NCBI GenBank assembly: GCA_914767715.1 | Contig: OU612072.1 | Location: 11,904,001 to 11,968,000, forward strand | Origin: Membranipora membranacea | Lineage: Eukaryota > Bryozoa > Gymnolaemata > Cheilostomatida > Membraniporidae | Length of the DNA: 64,000 nt | Direction of reading: 5' to 3' | Part shown: positions 49,274-60,320 of the stretch, in pieces | How positions within the stretch are numbered: position 1 is the first letter of the stretch | Layout: each line of letters opens with the position of its first letter | The notes under the pieces: model-generated | What the model was told of the DNA's origin: nothing | The model's database searches: none | The model's input: only the letters and a program-made list of their open reading frames with translations | Position numbers and translations under genes: made by a program

Positions 49274-52200
49274 ATGGGTAAGTTCATTTTGTGATAGCGG
49301 GAGACACACGATCAGGCACGTATCAACCTCCATACATCATTGAATCCATCAGCCATAATTTTGTGTTTTAAGGTTAAGAATGTTAAATCTGTGTTTTCCT
49401 TAATAGAGTTGATGTACCATGACTAGTAACTTTGGTGAACATTTTATATGGCACGTCCTGATGCAAAATCCTCCAAATGCTTGAATTTATATTGTTGGAC
49501 AACCATAATCATCATATTTCCATGTGCACTTTATGTTTGTCGAAGGTAACTCCTGTACGCTGACCTTGGGAACCTTGTAAGCCTTTTGCTGAAGTAACAA
49601 TTTTTGTAAATTTTGTGCCCCGGAAGCGAATTGAAGAATAATACTGTGTAAAAAAAGTCTAAACGTAAGGCAATTGGCAATTGAGGTCAGTATTTGACCC
49701 AATCATAACTTATAATTGGGTCAAAAACAGACCTCGATTGCCAATTGCCTTACGTTTAGATATCTGGTGTTACCCTACCAGATAGGGGTACTTGTCATAT
49801 GCCGCTGAGTACGATGTTTAACATGCCAAAACTTCCCTGTGATTTGAGCTGATGGATAGTGAATATGATATCAATATTTATGTGTGTTTGCTGAGGTACC
49901 TTCCTGAGACCATATTGAACAGTAGTTATACACTAATTGCAGTTTGCTCGGAAATAGGACATAAATTTGCACAGACTTAAATATTCATCTTTTCCTGTTT
50001 TCTAGAGGCGGTTATGTATGACCTCAGACTGCAAGCAGCTAATCTCACATCTTCTTTTAACCTGCCAACAATCATAGCAGTAACAAATGAACTACCAACC
50101 TCTGCGTTAGTAACTATAGCTCTGGTTCTACTGACCCTCTACTGCTGGCCTGTGTGGACACGGCACCGCTACCCGCCAGGTCCCTGGCCTCTACCTTTTA
50201 TAGGTCACATGCCATGGTTGGCCTTCATGAAGAATAGTGGGGCATGGCTTGCTGGTAAGTGTGAGGCTTTAGCTGAAGACATTATAATTTGACAAATGTA
50301 ACCCTCATCATTTTGCTGCAGATTTGCACTTTTAAATTTAGTACGGGGCATGTTTCAGGGGGGAACTCACCCGGAAAAGAGTATGAAAATAACTCTAAGG
50401 AAACCCCAGCTTGAGTATCTATGAATCAATTTAGATGTAGATGTCATCGGGTTGGAGCTGTTATTTTAATTAATCCTCTCAAATGGCCATTTAAAAACTC
50501 CAATGATTTCATTTAGAAACTTTTCCTCTACTTTTTGGCTTCCTGCGGATCAAGTGTAGACAAATCCCGAACAACCACCTATCCTTGTCTCAATTCACCA
50601 AACTTGAGTCTAATTCAAGCTACCCCCTGTTGTTGACTAACAATCTGTCAGCAGTTATGAAATAACCTTATTATTCTCAACCCATTTTTTGACTGTAAGT
50701 GCTAAAGTCTTTCCTGTTATCAGTAACTCTATTTATCATTTTTCAACCTGAAAGTTGTATGTTGTTGGCATCAAAACATACCTTCCCTGTCAATCAACAT
50801 AGTGCGTCAAAATTAGGACCTATTTTACAGGACTGCGTGAAAAGTATGGCGATGTGGTTACCTGTGATTTGGGTATGCAGAACAAGTTAGTCACCCTGAA
50901 CAGTGCTGAGGCTATTTATGAAGGATTTGTGAAGCAGGCTGACTTTTTGAGCACCCGTCCGCCAAACAGCGTTATGCCACTGACAAATGGTGAGAGAAGC
51001 TAGATTAGATATACTTATGTATTGTTTTCAATCTTTCGGTATTTCTCTTAATTTACCTCCCGATGTGGAATATTAAACTAAAGATCATCTTCATAACTGG
51101 CTGTGCCCGGATAGCAGAAAAAAGCATTTCATATCAAACACTGTAGCCAACAAGAGAAAAGTGGTTGATTATGGAATACTACTAGTACTACCGGCTATTC
51201 CTACACAGTTAGAGTGATTTTTCTTCTTACAACAAACACAAATTACCAAGGCAGGGGTAGGAATCTCAATTGAAAAGTTTGCATTATGGGCCTGTCATTG
51301 TTTACGGAATTGACAGTCACTGTGTCACCCTCTGTAAGTCTAGGCTAATTTTGATAGAGGTGTAATAGTGGGCTCGCCAGAACCTACCAACACTGCTTAA
51401 GGCCAGCAGAATATACAAGTCATTTCAAACATTAACTGAATACAATTGGTCTGCTATGCAATGGCAGCTGCCTCTTGATATGGTTGAATGACCTTGCATG
51501 CCAGTTATATCTGCTTGTAGGTAAGGGCCTGATGAATGAAGAGGATGGGAAATGGCAGCAACTACGTAGATTTGCTCTCGGTATCTTTAGAGAACACGGA
51601 ATAGGTATGTTTAAGTGATAGGATATTTAATATGGAAATTGGTATCGCAATAGTAATCGAGAAACCTGTCACTGTTTTGCGACAATAACACTCTCATTGA
51701 TCAGCTTTAATGGGATATACAATATTTGCAGGGAGCAAGGGTATTGAGCCAGTTATCACTGAAGAACTCCAGTGTTTTCTGTCAGCAATGCGGGAGACTG
51801 ATGGTGAACCCTTTGACCCTAGAGATCTTATCACCCAGGGCATATCAAATGTCATAACATGTGTTGTGTTTGGAGATAGATTTGAATACTCAGATGCAAA
51901 ACTTGCAAATCTGCAGTTTCAAAACTTTTTTGCCGCATTTCTCAAAACTCAGGCTTTGCCTGCCTTAAGAGTAAGTAATCACGGCAAGCATTACCCTTAG
52001 TTCAAAAATATCTTAATGGCAAAATTCCTTACAACTGCCAATGCAGTATGTTAAACTCTTTACCAAATTGATAAAAGCTATCTATTCATAACGCCCTTCC
52101 AGTATCATGCTCAGATTTTTTCAAAGCTTGAAGTTGTAAATTGATATTGAATGCCTCAACTCATTTGGTAGAATTCAAATCAACTTTTGCGTGACGTGCC

Positions 52201-55200
52201 GTCACCTCTTAAGTGTGGCGAAATGATTATCATAGCAAACTTTATCATATACGAGCAGTATTGTTATTGGGGCTCCAGCAAAAAGCAACAAATATCCCTC
52301 AGGACGCTTTATTTTACCTAAGCACAGATCAAACCTGAGGAAGTTCTGTTTTAGACATCAAGCTGTATCTTTTTTAAACGGATTATTTAAGTAGACATTT
52401 TAGATTTTTATTTTATATCTTTATTCAGCTTTACATCAGAGCGCTCAACCAACAAATGATTTTATCACCAAATGGTACAATACAATATACATACATAGTA
52501 CATACATACATTCCCAGGTTTATTTTTTCATTAATTTTATTTCTATATCTCTATTTCAGAGCTTCCCCGGAGACCCGGTTGGGTTTCAGAGTGGGTGGAA
52601 GTCTGCTGAGAAAGGTCTCCAGTTTGCAAAAGATCAGATTGAGAAGCACAAAGAAGAGATTAATTATGACAATCCTCCGCGTGACTATATTGACGCCTTC
52701 CTCATAAAGATGAAAGAGGAAGAGGACAACCCTGATACTCCATTTACAGGTTAGCACACCAATGTTCTTTCTGTGAAAATATGTAAAAAAGTAAATAACT
52801 TTTTATTAGTAGTTCTCCAGCTGTTTTGACAGTACTTGAAACATATTACATATGAAACATTCAACATTGCGTACCCCTGTACAAGGTAGGAGTGGGTAAT
52901 CTAGGCTTATGTATGGAGAGCTCTCCTCAATTAGCAGCATCAGGAGTGAATGGGTTTCGAATCAACAACCCTCTGATTATCTCGCTCGAATCCCAACCAC
53001 TACGCCATCCTGCCTGCCTCTGTTATTTTGTACACGAAAGAGTTTGATTTTTTTAGTCACCCACATAAGATAGTGTGTATTAAGCAACAAAATTGTTTAG
53101 CGTGTAAAAATATAATTGATTAGACGTACCACCCAATTTTTTTCATTAATATATTAATATATTCACAGGCTTCTAATGATATGTATATCTGTATATGTAT
53201 TACAATGACAAGTATCTATTCTGTTTCTTTACATGGTTTCAGTCACCAATTTCCTAACCACTGTGATGCAGTTCTATGTGGCCGGCACTGACACAACTTC
53301 CAGCCAGTTATATTGGTTCTTTCTCTATGCTGGACTGTACCCAGCTGTACAAGAAAGAATATATGAGGAAATCAAGCAGACTTTGGGTAAGTTTTGAGTC
53401 ACTTGAATTTTTTTGAGTATCCTTCAGTGGTAATTGTCATACCTCGAGTTTACCATGAATCTGAGAACATGTCTGCTCATAAAAGTGGGTTAAATAAAAT
53501 TTATTTAACCCACTTGCTTGTGAAGGAATCTAGTTTAGAAAACTGCTCTCAGGTTCATTAACAGCACTTGGCCCAGTTTTCACTCAAAGTTGAGAAGTGA
53601 AGGCACTAAATAATACTATTTTAATGATAGTATATACGAATGTGCACCTCTTTAGTTCCTTCCAATCTCATCTGAGTGAAAATCAGTTGAAGCTGGGCCA
53701 CTTACTGTTGATAAACCTTGTAGTAGTTTTCTAAATTAGACTGAGAACTCCAGAATAAGACCAAAAACCTGATTTCTTCACAATCCCTTCAAAGATAGGG
53801 TTTTTTTCCTTACGCCCTATCCTGTAACATGGATGGCACAACTTGGGTGTCAGTAGACTACAGCACTCTGCCTGCATGATAGCCTTGTGACATATTCTAT
53901 CTCTGCAGCACAGCGGTGGTGGCGCTGCCTTCCATCAAGAAAGGCAACTCTCAGGGTTCAAGGTTATGAGATATCAAAACCAGTGTTCCCTTTAAGCCCA
54001 AATATTTCTAAATTATAGGTTTTCATTGTTTTCCCGATTTTGGTACTCAGACTAGGTGAATTAGTTCAAGCCCTATGCTGCAGAGACGAACGTATGCCTC
54101 AACAGTTCGCACATGCGCAGAGTGACTACAGTGGGATTAGAACCAAGCACATTCAGCCTTTGCGTGCTGCTGACCCTGCACTCTAACGAAATTAGCCCCC
54201 TCATACTCCTGGTCGTGCTCCAGGTATCAGTAAAATGCAGCAACCTTGCATCTTGCACCTTGCAAGCTCATTGATAAACATCAATATATCCCTTGTTTAC
54301 TAGCCAACTTGCAAGGCCAATTTATTAATGCATTGAAGAAACTCAGTGCCCTTTATTCTAGGCGAAAGAGCAGTTACATATGCAGACCGAAACTCAATGC
54401 CTTACACAACTGCTGTGTGCACAGAGATACAAAGGCTTAGAAATGTGGCAGTCCGGACACTACCTCATTACACATCAAGAGATGTCGAAGTTCTAGGAGT
54501 GAATATTCCAAAAGGTGAGCATTCGCTAACAAACAGTCGACTCTCAATATGGAGGATGGCGTATAACACCAAAATATTGCATCTTATGAATTTTACAGTT
54601 AGCTGCGTTCTTTCATTGAGATCTCAAAGCATGGAGGCTTTGTCATTTACCTTTATTCATGCAGGTACCACTGTGCAAGCAAACATCTGGGCAGTTCTTC
54701 ATGATGAGAACGTGTACCCAGAACCTGATAAGTTCAAGCCAGAGAGATTCTTCAGCAAAGATGGAAAATTCATGAAACCTGATCCAAAACACGCCGTCAA
54801 TTTTAGCATAGGTATGTACTGCAAATGGATTTACTGCTGCATTTATTGCATGTAAGTTTGATAAATTGGAAGTGAATCTGTACTGATTGCAATACATGCA
54901 ACCTTATCAACGTTTTATTTTCTGTTGAACTCTTCAGTGCAACGTTCCCTTAATATGACCTATGAAGTTTTTTTCCCACTAACTCGGCCGTCGTTGCCAC
55001 AGACAATAACTTTCCAAAATCTTTATGTAGATGAAATTCACAACTACTCTCAAACACTTCTTCATCAACAGTGTGACTTATTTTTGTGTCAGATATTATT
55101 CACATAATCTTATGTCATGTAATACAGAGACATTGGAAGTTAAGAAAACATCTAAAATTAAACGTCCTTACACCACCACAATTGTTAATGCTACACTTGG

Positions 55201-55944
55201 CGTCATGTCTATGTTCTTGTGCCTAATTGGCAGCAGAACAGGATAAATCCTCTACCTTCAGGATTGTGCTACCTTACATAAGCGGAGAAAATCCGGTATT
55301 ACTTGTAAATTTATGGCAATTTCACTTGTGCTCATAAAAATCACCATTAATTTATTTATTTTATTTAATTTAATCATCATACTTTCATTCTATTGGGTTA
55401 TGCAGTGCAAGTAAGTTATTCTTAAAATGTTCTGCGCCAATGTGTGGTGCTTGTGTGGCACTAGGCCACTCCCCTTTCCTGAATAAACTGTTGGTCAAAG
55501 CTTAGGCCTTCCGATAGTTCCGCTTTCCATTCTTCTAAACATAAGAAGGTAGGATATGCGCTGGCTAAGAACATGCCAATCAGGCGCTATGAAATAAGTA
55601 CCCCAGTTCTTGAAATGTGTTTAAATTAACTGTCTCCTGAAATCTTTGAAATGAGCCCACCTCAACATCCAGTGGTAATCGTATGAGACCCCGTGATCGA
55701 TCCAACGCCTAGTTGCACACATATGTTCTTTCGCTCTCACTTTAATCTTTTGTTTCTTTCAGGCCGACGAGTATGTTTAGGAGAACATTTAGCACGAGCA
55801 GAATTATTTATGTTCTTTGTCGCTACCCTGCAAAAGTTTGAAATCAAACTCCTGGATGGACAGAAACTCAGTGAGAAGGGACGTCGGGATCTCACATTTA
55901 ATCCTGAGAAAAATTACAAAATAACATGCACCCCTCGACGATAG
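49274..55944 (+). CDS. Cytochrome P450, CYP2 clan (second of three), complete
   Basis: Close paralogue of the upstream P450, with ten exons of exactly the same lengths: 49274-49277, 50006-50254, 50831-50989, 51521-51604, 51732-51970, 52560-52749, 53243-53386, 54362-54514, 54665-54811, 55763-55944. It has 516 codons. The start codon again sits alone in a 4-nt exon. The membrane anchor ([15 protein letters not shown]), hinge [10 protein letters not shown]-helix WQQLRR, I-helix AGTDTT, K-helix EIQR, PERF and haem motif FSIGRRVCLG are intact. Differences from the first gene are spread through the protein (for example in the segment after TQGISNVIT), which suggests substrate divergence. Introns 1, 6 and 7 carry MITE- and SINE-like insertions absent from the first gene, so these postdate the duplication. 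Confidence 0.95.
49658..49760. mobile_element. 103-bp near-perfect palindromic MITE in P450 intron 1
   Basis: The ends are tctaaacgtaaggcaattgg and its complement. The two halves match over about 51 bp each with a few mismatches, and the centre is aacttat. It is in intron 1 of the second P450, has no counterpart in the first, and has no coding capacity. Confidence 0.85.
52950..53018 (-). repeat. tRNA-derived SINE-like head in P450 intron 6
   Basis: Minus strand: ggatggcgtagtggttggga (A-box-like), and about 40 nt later gttgattcgaaaccc (B-box-like). There is no closing acceptor stem. Family relationship to the other heads in the window is uncertain. Confidence 0.5.
53483..53515. repeat. Perfect 16-bp hairpin in P450 intron 7
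   Basis: aagtgggttaaataaa and its exact complement are separated by one base. It lies immediately before the inverted-repeat element at 53529-53740. Confidence 0.7.
53529..53740. mobile_element. Imperfect inverted-repeat element in P450 intron 7
   Basis: The outer arms tctagtttagaaaact and the complement of agttttctaaattaga pair. Similarity continues inward through attaacag, ttggcccag and ttttcactc, about 60-65 bp per arm. It is non-coding and consistent with a small MITE. Confidence 0.6.
54133..54188 (-). repeat. tRNA-derived SINE-like head in P450 intron 7
   Basis: Minus strand: cgttagagtgcagggtcagc, then a B-box-like cttggttctaatccc about 25 nt later. This is the internal-promoter pattern without a complete tRNA fold. 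Confidence 0.45.
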
Positions 55945-57252
55945 TAAACTGTAAGCAAATTGATGGCTTTTGAGTTCAATCAGTTCAATCAGTTTTTCTT
56001 TTTACATTTTAATTAGGATGCGCGAGCTACTGATTGAGTGATACAAAAAAAGTAATTTCCAATGTATTATGTTTGGTCTGAATACTTTAGAAAATGTTTA
56101 ACAATCGCATAATTTTCCCCATAGAAGGGGAATCTTGCTCAACATCCATGTGGTGTGATCATCTTTTGGTTTTTTGGTGGGCAATCCCGAGTCAAAACCT
56201 AGTATTAACTTTGATATATGATGTAACATTGTTACATTGACCTAGTCATACAACCATTGATAAAAATACTGTGCTTTTTTTCTGTTGCGACCGGAGATTC
56301 AGCATACTGGCAATTTTAAAATTTAGATAATAAATGATACTCTTTCAAAGACTTTACTGAAACATTCATTTCGAATTGCATAATAAATAAAATCAAGGGA
56401 AATGAAATAAAAAATGGATTCATCATTCCGTGCTGATAACTAGTTCTCATTTATGCCATCAGGGATGCCATACACATGCATAAATTTCCTTGTCTGTTTG
56501 TTAACCTTTCCAACACAAATCAGAATCAAATTGGTGAATAGAAAAACATCAGGCTTATAGATGAGACCCTTGAAACTCATGTCATTGATTTTAGGTTTCT
56601 CACCTGAAGATGTTCAGTATCGCATACTATGTTTGCCAAAATTACTTCCTAGTGTAGTAAATAATAAATTTGGCAAGTCGAGGCATACTATAACCGCCAT
56701 TTTAAACATTTTCATTGTATGCTGACAGATGGCAATCTTAGTACAACTAAGCTTACCAATTGCCACAACAGGTTGGATAAGGGTTTGATGATATTTACAA
56801 ATGTCTAACATAGTATGCCTGGATCTGCCAATTAAAATATGCACCTGCTCACTATGCTTTGTATTTTAAATTGGCAAAAACAGGACCACCATGTTTGCCA
56901 ATTTTATGAAATTGTCTTCTCCTGCATAACTGTGTCAATCGGCAAGCCTAGTACAGTGCTGGTATATATTTTATTGTCGATCTACAATCATCTTTAGGAA
57001 TGTTTTTCATGCAGTGACAGAACAAATAAATTAAACAATAAGGAAAAGCGGAAAGAAAAATAAAAAAAATACACTAGTAATAAAAATTAATAAGATTTAA
57101 AGTGCTTTGATAGTTGTTGTTTAAAATGAGTAAGTTTGGTTGCTGAGCATATCTGAATTGGTAAAGAGTTAAAAGTAGTAGTGATTTTTTTGTCTTAATT
57201 GAACGCTGTAATAATGTAATAGATGTTTGTCTCTACAAAAAGTTTTTTCGAG
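55945..57252. other. Intergenic, second to third P450, proximal part
   Basis: No exon is recognised. About 56380-56640 is a diverged single arm of the large inverted repeat at 46215-47880, sharing attgcataataaa, tagaaaa(g/a)ca(g/t)caggct and ttaggtttct. The remainder contains several copies of the word tttgccaa/ttggcaa of unknown meaning. Confidence 0.5.
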
Positions 57253-58650
57253 CTAGTGCCCTATGTTTGCCATCAAGTTTTATTGTAAGAGAAGACATTG
57301 TCCTAACAACAATTGTTTCATAGATCTAAACATTTTTTAAATTTGGAAAAATAATAAAACAACTGTGCGCAATCAAGTGTATGTGTAAAGATGATTACTG
57401 TGTGAGTAACAAATCAGCAGTCTCTAGATATAGCTTTGTATAACAGATATAAACGTCCGTCAAATCAAATGAAATGACCAATTGCCATCCTGTCAAATTT
57501 CTTTCTATTCACTAGGTCTTATTTGACCGCCCTATTGAATGGGCCCCCTTAAGCTCAGGTGGCTTGTGTGGGGTAGTACCCTATAACCTGGCCCGCCGTT
57601 ACTGGCTACTCTTTTTTCGAAGAGGCAGAGGAAGATCTTTATACTGTGTGCAAAAACAAAATAGACGTCCTGTATTTATGGTCCTGATCCAAACAGACCT
57701 GGCTAGGATAAATGGCTTGCCAGTGCCAAATCAGAAATGACGGCCGGCGCCGGGAATAAAACATGGATCAAAAGCTCACAAGTCATACTCCTGTCTTGTC
57801 TTCAATGGGGGATAATACCACATGATTGTAATATTATCAGAGTACAGGTAGAGGTACCCATAGTACTCAGAGGCCCGGGAAAGCAAGTTTGCTCTTGCAT
57901 TTAATGGTTATCAAACTTGCATGACTGACAAATGAAGTCAACAAGACCTGGAACCTCGATGCGTATTTTGGTTTCCTTGATGACAGATGTATTAAAAAGA
58001 AAAGTCATACTCACTCCTGACTCCTATTGAAATGCAATATATTGATTTGACATACGGAGGCAGTTTGTAGGTGTCCCACCCAGCCTGATTGGGAAGAAAT
58101 TGACAGCCAACTGGCCAGAAGGGCCTTTGAAATCGAGGGACATCATGTCATATCTGGTGGATCCATACTGTCATTGATGCATTTCTTAAATAAATTCTTT
58201 CAAATAGATGATAGACAAATTTAAGTTTGAGCCCCCAAAACTCTTGCCCCCTCCCCCTCCAACGACCCCTCCTCAGCCAGGGTAAAAGGAACATGAAAAT
58301 GTACTCTCTATGAATACACCCTGCTTGCAGTAATGCTCCTTGGGTACACCACTCACCTTCACTTGAGTGAAAAATGTTTAGGAGAGGAGGATGGCAATTT
58401 TTCTTTTCATTTGTATAGCCAGCATTATATACAATCAGGGAAATCGGCCTGGAGCAGCATCTAGAGACTGCTGATTTGTAACAATCGTATTACAAATGCT
58501 CCGGTAATCACCTTTACACGTACACTTGGTTGCGCACAGTTGTTTTATTATTTTTCCAAGATTGACAAAAGTTTAGGTCTATGAAACAATTGTTGTTGGG
58601 AGAATTGTCTTATCTTACAATAAAACCTAATGGCGAACATAGGGCACTAG
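57253..58650. mobile_element. 1.4-kb element with terminal inverted repeats of about 190 bp
   Basis: It starts ctagtgccctatgtttgcca and ends with the matching complement tggcgaacatagggcactag. Arms 57253-57440 and about 58465-58650 match closely, including acaacaattgtttcata, aataataaaacaactgtgcg and aaatcagcagtctctaga. The interior of about 1 kb has no long reading frame and contains a GC-rich repeat copy (58225-58285). It is probably a non-autonomous DNA transposon. Confidence 0.8.
58225..58285 (+). repeat. GC-rich dispersed repeat, copy 3
   Basis: It begins gtttgag, then a C-rich run with cttgccccctccccctcc and cgacccct. It is related to copies at 1996-2056 and 33204-33262. This copy lies inside the 1.4-kb inverted-repeat element. 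Confidence 0.45.
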
Positions 58651-60320
58651 AACTGTTATGGAAATCAGGAACAACATGCTAAATGCCAAATGCTAAAGGC
58701 ACGAAAATGCGAAATGCGTAATTGCTCATAGGGGATGCAACTCCTTGGTTCAAATGGTGTTGCACTGTTTTGAGTTGACATTGTCCTACCTCAGGACAAA
58801 AGTACACAACTCGAATAACTACCTATAACATAATATGTTACTGGCCTACTATATTGGCTCACTCAGTTTATGACAGGCTCCCTTCCAGTAGTTGTTTCCT
58901 TTCATATCATACTCAACATCTACTTGAAAAAGCTTGTCAAGACAGGCTACATCTTTTAGTTCTATGGTACTCCAACTGGCAGGAAAAAAAATCAACATCC
59001 GCTGTACATGTCCGCTGACATGCATAGTATTATTGGTTGGTTTATTTTGTCACAAACATATAAAGTTCGCTACGAGAATTGAATTCTTATACACAAACAA
59101 GGAGTAAGATGTCAGAGAAGGATGTCTGCACTTAACTCTGACCCACCGAAATACACAGAATATTCCATACTATGAATTCTAACTTTATTATTTGAAACTC
59201 AGTCTACAAAAACATACCACTCCAGCATACCATCAGAGTCTAGACAAAAGAAACTAGCTTCTTAGCAATGAACTCCCTCAGTTCATTGCTCTTAGTATAA
59301 GTTGAAAGCTTTTATTGAGATAGGTATGAAAGTTCACACCCTGATCTCAACTGAACTGTAATAAGGATGCTCTCCCTTTTATAATACCCCAAAACCTAGC
59401 CTGTCTTAACAAGCTTTGTTCGGTTGGGGGGGGGGGGGGAACAAAGTGAGGTAATGCTTCATAACATCAGACAAAATCATGCCAGATAAGGAGATCATAT
59501 ACTCTGGTTTTGAAACGATCATATTTTTTTTGCCTGGCCTGGTTGTTGAACGTTCATAATTCCCTCTTAAACTCATGTCATACTGGTATCAGCTACCCTG
59601 GAGGAGTGTATAGTTTAGTTTAGCTAGTTTGGGGTGACACAAGTGCTAGCTAATACTCAGTTTTGACTAGTGAGTAAATATTAGCTAGCATGCTTACCCT
59701 AGTTGCAAAAACTTTACTCCTCTAGTTTTCATATGTTAGCCAATGACGCAAGGAAAAGGGAATGTATATCTTTCTAAACTTAATGATGTGAAAGTGACCG
59801 CTTTGTAATGCACTTGGTGGATCAAACTTCAGAAGTGGTAGATATTCGCTGCCATGAAATACGAAAAAACATACAGGCATGGTTAAAAAAACAATATGTA
59901 CGGTATTTAATTACATTATGCTTGGTTATTGAAAATTTACTTAGAAGTTTAAGAAGTTTTTCATGACCTGTAGTTCAAAGAAAAATTTTAATTACTCCTC
60001 ATGCAACTTCTTTGTAATGGATGTATGAGGCTGGAGGCGTAAGAGGTCACATCAAGAGTTAAGTGCTCTTTAGGAGTGGGTGTGGATATCTTCTTTCATA
60101 ATAATCTTTATGGGAAGACTAAGATTAAATTCATATCACTCCTCTTAGGGTGAGGGTATAGCACAAATTACATGCGACACATTAAGTACCTTGTAGCTGC
60201 CACATGTAATTAAAAATGTACAGGTAGTCTGTTGTGTCTGTACGAGATTTCTGTTGTTCATTCTATCTTAGTAACTGTTAATGCGATTTTGTCTAAGCCA
60301 AAGTCAGACATCAAATAAAT
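58651..60320. other. Upstream region of the third P450
   Basis: AT-rich, with a G run at about 59425 and a partial inverted repeat around gctagctaatactca (about 59650) and attagctagc (about 59685). No exon and no clear TATA box. The promoter of the third P450 should lie in the last few hundred bases. Confidence 0.4.
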
